From Planctomycetota bacterium (GTDB lineage: Bacteria > Planctomycetota > Planctomycetia > Pirellulales > Pirellulaceae): a DNA stretch of 64,000 bases. The stretch covers positions 186,001-250,000 of the forward strand of contig CAUJHS010000031.1 in the NCBI GenBank assembly GCA_963204915.1, in the 5' to 3' direction. The position numbers and the translations under genes were made by a program. Below are positions 61,401 through 64,000 of this stretch, piece after piece. Positions within the stretch are counted from its first letter, which is position 1; every line of letters starts with the position of its first letter. Under the pieces are notes generated by a model. It ran no database searches. It was not told the origin of the DNA and saw nothing but the letters and a program-made list of their open reading frames with translations.

Positions 61401-64000
61401 GCGAGCGGCGACACCGTCGGCAGCGTCACCGTTGAGGCGCTCAACGAAGCGTCGATTGATTCCACCGTCGTCGCGGCTTCCGTCGCCGCCGCGACCGGCA
61501 GCACCGGCGTCGGCGTCGCGATCGGCGTCGGAGTGGCTCGCAACTTCATCGGTTACGACGTGACTCCCGATGCGGCGTACGATCTTACCTCGCGCGATCG
61601 CCCGACTTCGCTCGCGAACGGAAAGCGCGTCAAGGTGACCGACGGCGCCCTCAGCGGCGATGTATATCGGTACGTCGGGCCGGCGGCTTCCAATGATGAC
61701 GGCATCGACCTGAGTACGCAAAACTATGGCGATAAGACGATGTGGGAACAAGTGAACGTCACGTCGTCGGTCGGCGAAGTTCAGGCGACGATCGTCGATA
61801 GCAGCATCAATGCCGCCGACGCGCTCACAGTCGATGCGCAATCGACGGGCAATATCGACTCGGTCGTCGTGGCCGCCACGGTCGCCCTCTCCGGCGGCGG
61901 CGCGACAGGCGTGGGCGTCAGCGGCGCGGGCGTCTATACCGAGAACAAAGTCCATCGCAACGTCAAAGCCCGTATCGACGGCGACGGCGACGCGGGCATC
62001 GATGCCGGCAGCGTAGCGATCGCGGCCGACGACGCGACGAGCATCACCGCCGACGCCGGCGCCGGTGCGCTCGCGGCGGGCATTAGCAGCGTCGCAGGCG
62101 TATCGATCGCCGTCGGCCTGGCGATCGCCATCAACGAAATCTCCAATGAAGTCGAAGCCTCGATTGCGAACACGGATGCGACCCTCGACAGCGACGGCGC
62201 GATTCTGGTGACCGCCACGTCGAGTGGCGACATTGAATCGCTGGCGGTGGCGGCATCACTTTCGTTAGGCGGGGGAATCGCCGGAGTCGGCATCGCTGGC
62301 GGCGGCGCCTTCGCCAGGAATGTCAATCTGGCTTCAACCAAGGCGTTCCTTGCGAGCGGCAGCGTCTCCAGCAACGGCGACACGACCTTGACTGCGTCGA
62401 ACACGTCAGACATTGACGCCACCGTGGTGGCGACGGCGGCTGGCTTGGGCGTCGGACTGGGCGGCCTCGGCGTGGCGATCGGCGCGGCGATTGCCGAGAA
62501 CTTCATCGGCTACCGCAATGATGGCGAGCTGGTCGGCGCGCCGGTGCAGGCGTATACGAGCGCCGCCAGCATCAACGCCGAAGGCGCCTTGACGCTGCAA
62601 GCGGCCTCGGACGCGATGATTGATTCGACCATCGTCGCCGGTTCCGGCGCGGTGGCCGGCGGTTTGATCGGCATCGCCGCCAGCGGCGCAGGCGCGCGCA
62701 CCAAGAACCTGATCGCCTTCGACGTGCTGGCCGGCATCGACGGCGGCGGCCCGATGGGCATCAACGCCGCGCAGATCACGCTCGATGCGGATGACGCTTC
62801 CCAGATCAACGCTTACACCGGCGCGCTGTCCGTCGCCGCGTCGGTCGGCATCGTCACAGGATCGCTCTCGGTCGGCGTGGCGATCGCGGACAATGAAATC
62901 GAAAACCGCGTCGAAGCCCGCATTCGCAACGCGAACGATGTAGTCACGGAAACCGGCGGCGTCTCGCTTACCGCCGACGAAACCGCCGCGGTGGACGCCT
63001 ACACTTGGGCTGCCTCGGCGGCCGCGGGCGTTTCCCTCAGCGGCGCGGTCAGCGTGGGCGTCACCACGGCCAGCAACCGCTTGTCGGGCGATACGTTGGC
63101 CTCGATCGACGGCAGCGACGTCACTTCGGCCCAAAGCGTCTCGATTGCCGCGCACAACGTGGCCGACATCGACGCGGAGATTCTCAACCTGGCGCTTTCG
63201 CTAGGGTTGTTCAGCATCGCCGTGAGCGCCATGACTTCCGAAAACACGATCGACGGCGTCACCGACGCGTCGGTCGTCGGTTCGACGCTCGCCGCCGCCG
63301 ATGCGATTTCGATTACGTCCAGCTCGCAACCCACGATTCGGACCGAGAACACGGTGGGGGCCGCAGCCTTCGGCCTCAGCGCCACGGGCGCGGGCGGGAC
63401 GGCCACGACCACCATCGCCGACGCGACGAACGCGTCGATCGATTCGAGCGTGCTCACGGCGCCGGGCAAAGCGATTACGGTTCGCGCCGAGTCCGACACG
63501 TTCGCCGCTCCATCGATGCTCGGTTTCACCGGCGGCCTGGTAAGCGTGTTGGTGACCGACGTTGACGCGAAAATCTCTGGACAGACGCGGGCTTTCATCG
63601 ACGGCGCCACGGCGGTACACGCCGACTCGGTCACCGTGTCGGCCGCGTCCGAGAACCAGGCCGACGCGCAATTGGAGAGTGTTGGCGTCGGCATCTTAAT
63701 CAACGCACAAAATAGCAGTCCGAGCGCCAAGGTGGACGCCACGACTGAGGCGAAGATTCTGAACGGCCTGGCGGCCGTCCCTGGAACCAGCGGCGCGCGG
63801 AATGTGACGGTTAGCGCCGTGGCGAACAATGTGGCTACGGCCGGTTCGCGCGTGGCGGGCGGCGGCATCATTCAGGTGGATACGTCGATCGTCAAAGCCA
63901 AAGTCAAGCCGACGGTGAAGGCGCTGGTCGGCGGCGAAGTGATCGCCTCGGGCGATGTGACCGTGCAAGCCAAATCCAAGGCCGACGCCGACACCGTGGC
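55467..64000 (+). CDS. Giant LEPR-XLL secreted repeat protein (5' part, open at window end)
   Basis: ATG at 55467; the frame stays open for 2844 codons to the window end with no stop, checked at several points. The N terminus is basic (MAKSNRTPRKRRLSSRSRRF) and then has EQLEGRLLLDASG, the LEPR-XLL-type motif. From about residue 450 on it is built of many imperfect repeats in which GVAIAxNxI segments alternate with VxAxDxA and IxGSxVxA, about 60-110 residues each. They are Ala/Gly/Ser/Val/Asp-rich and lack Cys, like beta-helical adhesins. No enzymatic domain is seen. It is probably a cell-surface adhesin or matrix protein. Codon 2844 is not the end; the total length is unknown. Upstream is a promoter with a palindromic operator. 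Confidence 0.85.
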   Translation, partial: MAKSNRTPRKRRLSSRSRRFGAVEQLEGRLLLDASGLIYEASEATPLTLRLEGNQLQIVGSDTVLASRSLLEITTGVQISGNGHDLQLTIDASVPPVAGGVLFEGGSGDNTLVGPAGNSQWRITGPGEGSLGNAGFVQFRGVENLQGAANNQDTFTIAQGGSMSGRVDGGDGGFDTVVLTGAYQSVDYRVTGARDGVIRLDDGAAQASTVNFYGMEPIQFTEPSETFVFSGTGDLPFIDGDDVITLRDIPNDDGVMMELSGTFDGTPFETVQFANPTTELIIEALRGSDTITIESLDPDFAADLYIYGNRGGAPDLIGDPGYDTVTFTGDVRTNGGYLEVFADTINVEAGVTLSAKDPSDPDGSNSIVFRARRLDTAEIANLSPVVADTKIVAIDIGAGATLEGDGIYLIAQAEDRDLVEAGVPRLVNTFFIGPLQDLVSDLVALPVKVLTKEAQATIILHEGATIDGSGTVGIYATAASDASGSASSKLFSVGYGEAKSTAIVDIKTGVVINAGDAAVVTSTANATASINTATSQSLGESAGDSGFSASMAVTNADVTSLTTLAEGASITAGKTANVMATGEVTSEAGAESGTYSDGAAGLAFGIEFSNADIHTTIHGDITALAEERYTVKIEIDPTVTDPTKPGYVDYANNRINVGGVSLVDEDTITYDNRRGTSIGGLVDDQSYYIFAVRDDPSTEDIDESEVYADFIQLAENAQDAIDGVAIDLTDDGLTTTNNTKGFVGSDVDGKENKIRIANPAFTGSGVDFSLLGLTFELGQAVVYREGSAPIEGLVDGNSYYVITGINEFDLQGDSRFIKEQVIQLAETENEARAGVAINIGDVPDGASGYSFEAMHLLDSGFATGIGVISKLEAQDSASASAGLESSEPGDPILDALELPDVNIMDNILKKLTASYATNIGQDFSLSVSGAVAFSFADHDVTTTVGGDARLKSNEDLEVVSVTNQAVQTSAESSSGTEEGSSSTTSTVSIAVGVGVYNNSTQTTIESGAELDALRANRVIARTEYGYLTSPDEFFPSTLSEFVDSIQSEGYDALNKYLSGTLGLQSGLFNSWVRSTADAENVGIAGSVNVRVYDNDTLATVESGVRINQDADWHNKAVDPHPNEAANRDDGKGEQTVSIEASTYMEIINMTGIFGLDLDPQIVDPTSNKFDPKLSVKPAAGGGEKGGVGGAFYTSIIDNTTHSIIEDGVEIYSGADGGFNIKADEAFFDISLGQAGASGGKFAIGGTVMYNERNSDTLAYLSSQAIVTGRSLTVYAQNLGTQATWAGGVTKGDSVGIGIGAVVNRVNRKTRAAIGDPDLDQGDGVIESGNNIDVTDAVNVRAVVGGQLWSFAVAGVLASQTPDAPTWPEPGSKIPTSPQQAPAKPATGLAAATSVNLVSDNTQASIVDPGSIVAGEISVTAENRLNHVAATGGAAFAKGSGSTSSSSLAGAFSLNELDITTRAYLIDAHVTASSLKVDSVRDGELITVSAGAAGVAGAEGNTVAGSVSVNILNNNTAALVDGVQGAVAEDVEIDASDAAGILAIGGAAAIGGARGFGLAFGVNVITGDTIAAMYDSTLEVGGDLSLRSANNNTLRAVAVSAGASKDVGVGATFGMNVIDNENLALVVGSEVTGAKSVKVAAEDDSTLQALGGALGVGLQSFAFGASFGWNSVSGQVVAQVEDSSLTDIAGPVAVTAVSSEHDTVLDGKILAASIGLAFTAQGFASAGGAVSFNEINSDVDAGIVGSDVDASGKISVLASDSSTIKSLAGGAAVNLDGGAIGAGVAINTITGGILARIDDSDIASSGDSVQVYSAATGSIATLTVGGAGALGNFALGGAVAVNTIARPIEASIDGSTVDAIGGVEVQARDASSIEANAVGGALAIASGQSNTAVAIGVSIALNEIDNAIAATISNSHVAGTAGAVLVRATDSAEIDSVAVAATVALASGGTGVSVSGGGAAAQNEILTTTNATIVGSQLGASGDTVGSVTVEALNEASIDSTVVAASVAAATGSTGVGVAIGVGVARNFIGYDVTPDAAYDLTSRDRPTSLANGKRVKVTDGALSGDVYRYVGPAASNDDGIDLSTQNYGDKTMWEQVNVTSSVGEVQATIVDSSINAADALTVDAQSTGNIDSVVVAATVALSGGGATGVGVSGAGVYTENKVHRNVKARIDGDGDAGIDAGSVAIAADDATSITADAGAGALAAGISSVAGVSIAVGLAIAINEISNEVEASIANTDATLDSDGAILVTATSSGDIESLAVAASLSLGGGIAGVGIAGGGAFARNVNLASTKAFLASGSVSSNGDTTLTASNTSDIDATVVATAAGLGVGLGGLGVAIGAAIAENFIGYRNDGELVGAPVQAYTSAASINAEGALTLQAASDAMIDSTIVAGSGAVAGGLIGIAASGAGARTKNLIAFDVLAGIDGGGPMGINAAQITLDADDASQINAYTGALSVAASVGIVTGSLSVGVAIADNEIENRVEARIRNANDVVTETGGVSLTADETAAVDAYTWAASAAAGVSLSGAVSVGVTTASNRLSGDTLASIDGSDVTSAQSVSIAAHNVADIDAEILNLALSLGLFSIAVSAMTSENTIDGVTDASVVGSTLAAADAISITSSSQPTIRTENTVGAAAFGLSATGAGGTATTTIADATNASIDSSVLTAPGKAITVRAESDTFAAPSMLGFTGGLVSVLVTDVDAKISGQTRAFIDGATAVHADSVTVSAASENQADAQLESVGVGILINAQNSSPSAKVDATTEAKILNGLAAVPGTSGARNVTVSAVANNVATAGSRVAGGGIIQVDTSIVKAKVKPTVKALVGGEVIASGDVTVQAKSKADADTV

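Noticed and set aside
1-64000. tRNA, rRNA and phage attachment sites
   Set aside because: I looked for cloverleaf-like arms and conserved rRNA segments by eye and saw none. A tRNAscan/Infernal run would be decisive.

Overview
The window looks like a chromosome segment of a planctomycete (Pirellulales-type). The evidence is: two giant secreted proteins with the planctomycete LEPR-XLL-like N-terminal motif (LEDRCLLA, LEGRLLLD); an ECF sigma factor divergent from a Ser/Thr kinase-WD40 protein; a protease with an SHD1 domain; a cytochrome with a planctomycete-type haem domain; and high GC with long protein-free gaps.

Layout. 1-5266 (+): tail of an upstream gene, a Deg9-like protease homologue that has lost its catalytic residues, and a large beta-propeller/trypsin-like protease that keeps its triad. 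5390-14571 (-): an integron-type gene-cassette array without a visible integrase (a CALIN). About ten attC-like sites separate small genes that nearly all lie on the minus strand: VOC/PhnB-like, two SUKH (SMI1/KNR4), DUF4274, a TlpA-like thioredoxin, exported proteins and small membrane proteins. Several stop codons lie in or next to the R'' box. The array carries three group II intron copies without a maturase. One is about 800 nt and appears to hold D1 to D6; one is its deletion derivative; one is a remnant lying exactly inside an attC R'' box. It also carries three copies of a 101-bp inverted-repeat element, one of them inside an attC site. 14850-17141: an exported protein, a 1-kb gap with a promoter-like motif, and a DUF1801 gene broken by one nonsense codon.

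17286-30182 (-): a 4298-residue secreted protein with two subtilisin domains, SdrD_B, Big_5, BNR-like propellers, Calx-beta repeats, a cadherin-like domain and a dockerin-like end. 30647-32931: a DNA-alkylation-repair-like HEAT protein and a YqjM-type ene-reductase. 33011-46214 (-): a two-gene lipopeptide-type biosynthetic operon. A fatty-acyl-AMP ligase-ACP precedes a single 3584-residue KS-AT-DH-ER-KR-ACP-C-A-PCP-TE megasynthase. The genes predict a fatty acid, extended and fully reduced by one C2 unit, joined to one amino acid and released by the thioesterase.

47684-55040: a di-haem cytochrome, then the ECF sigma factor and the kinase-WD40 pair. 55467-64000 (+): the start of a second giant LEPR-XLL protein, open to the window end. 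A 19-bp promoter/operator motif upstream of it, containing a GAAC-N4-GTTC palindrome, recurs exactly at 16310-16328 on the other strand.

Domain and family calls were made by eye from translated sequence. No database search or structure prediction was run.
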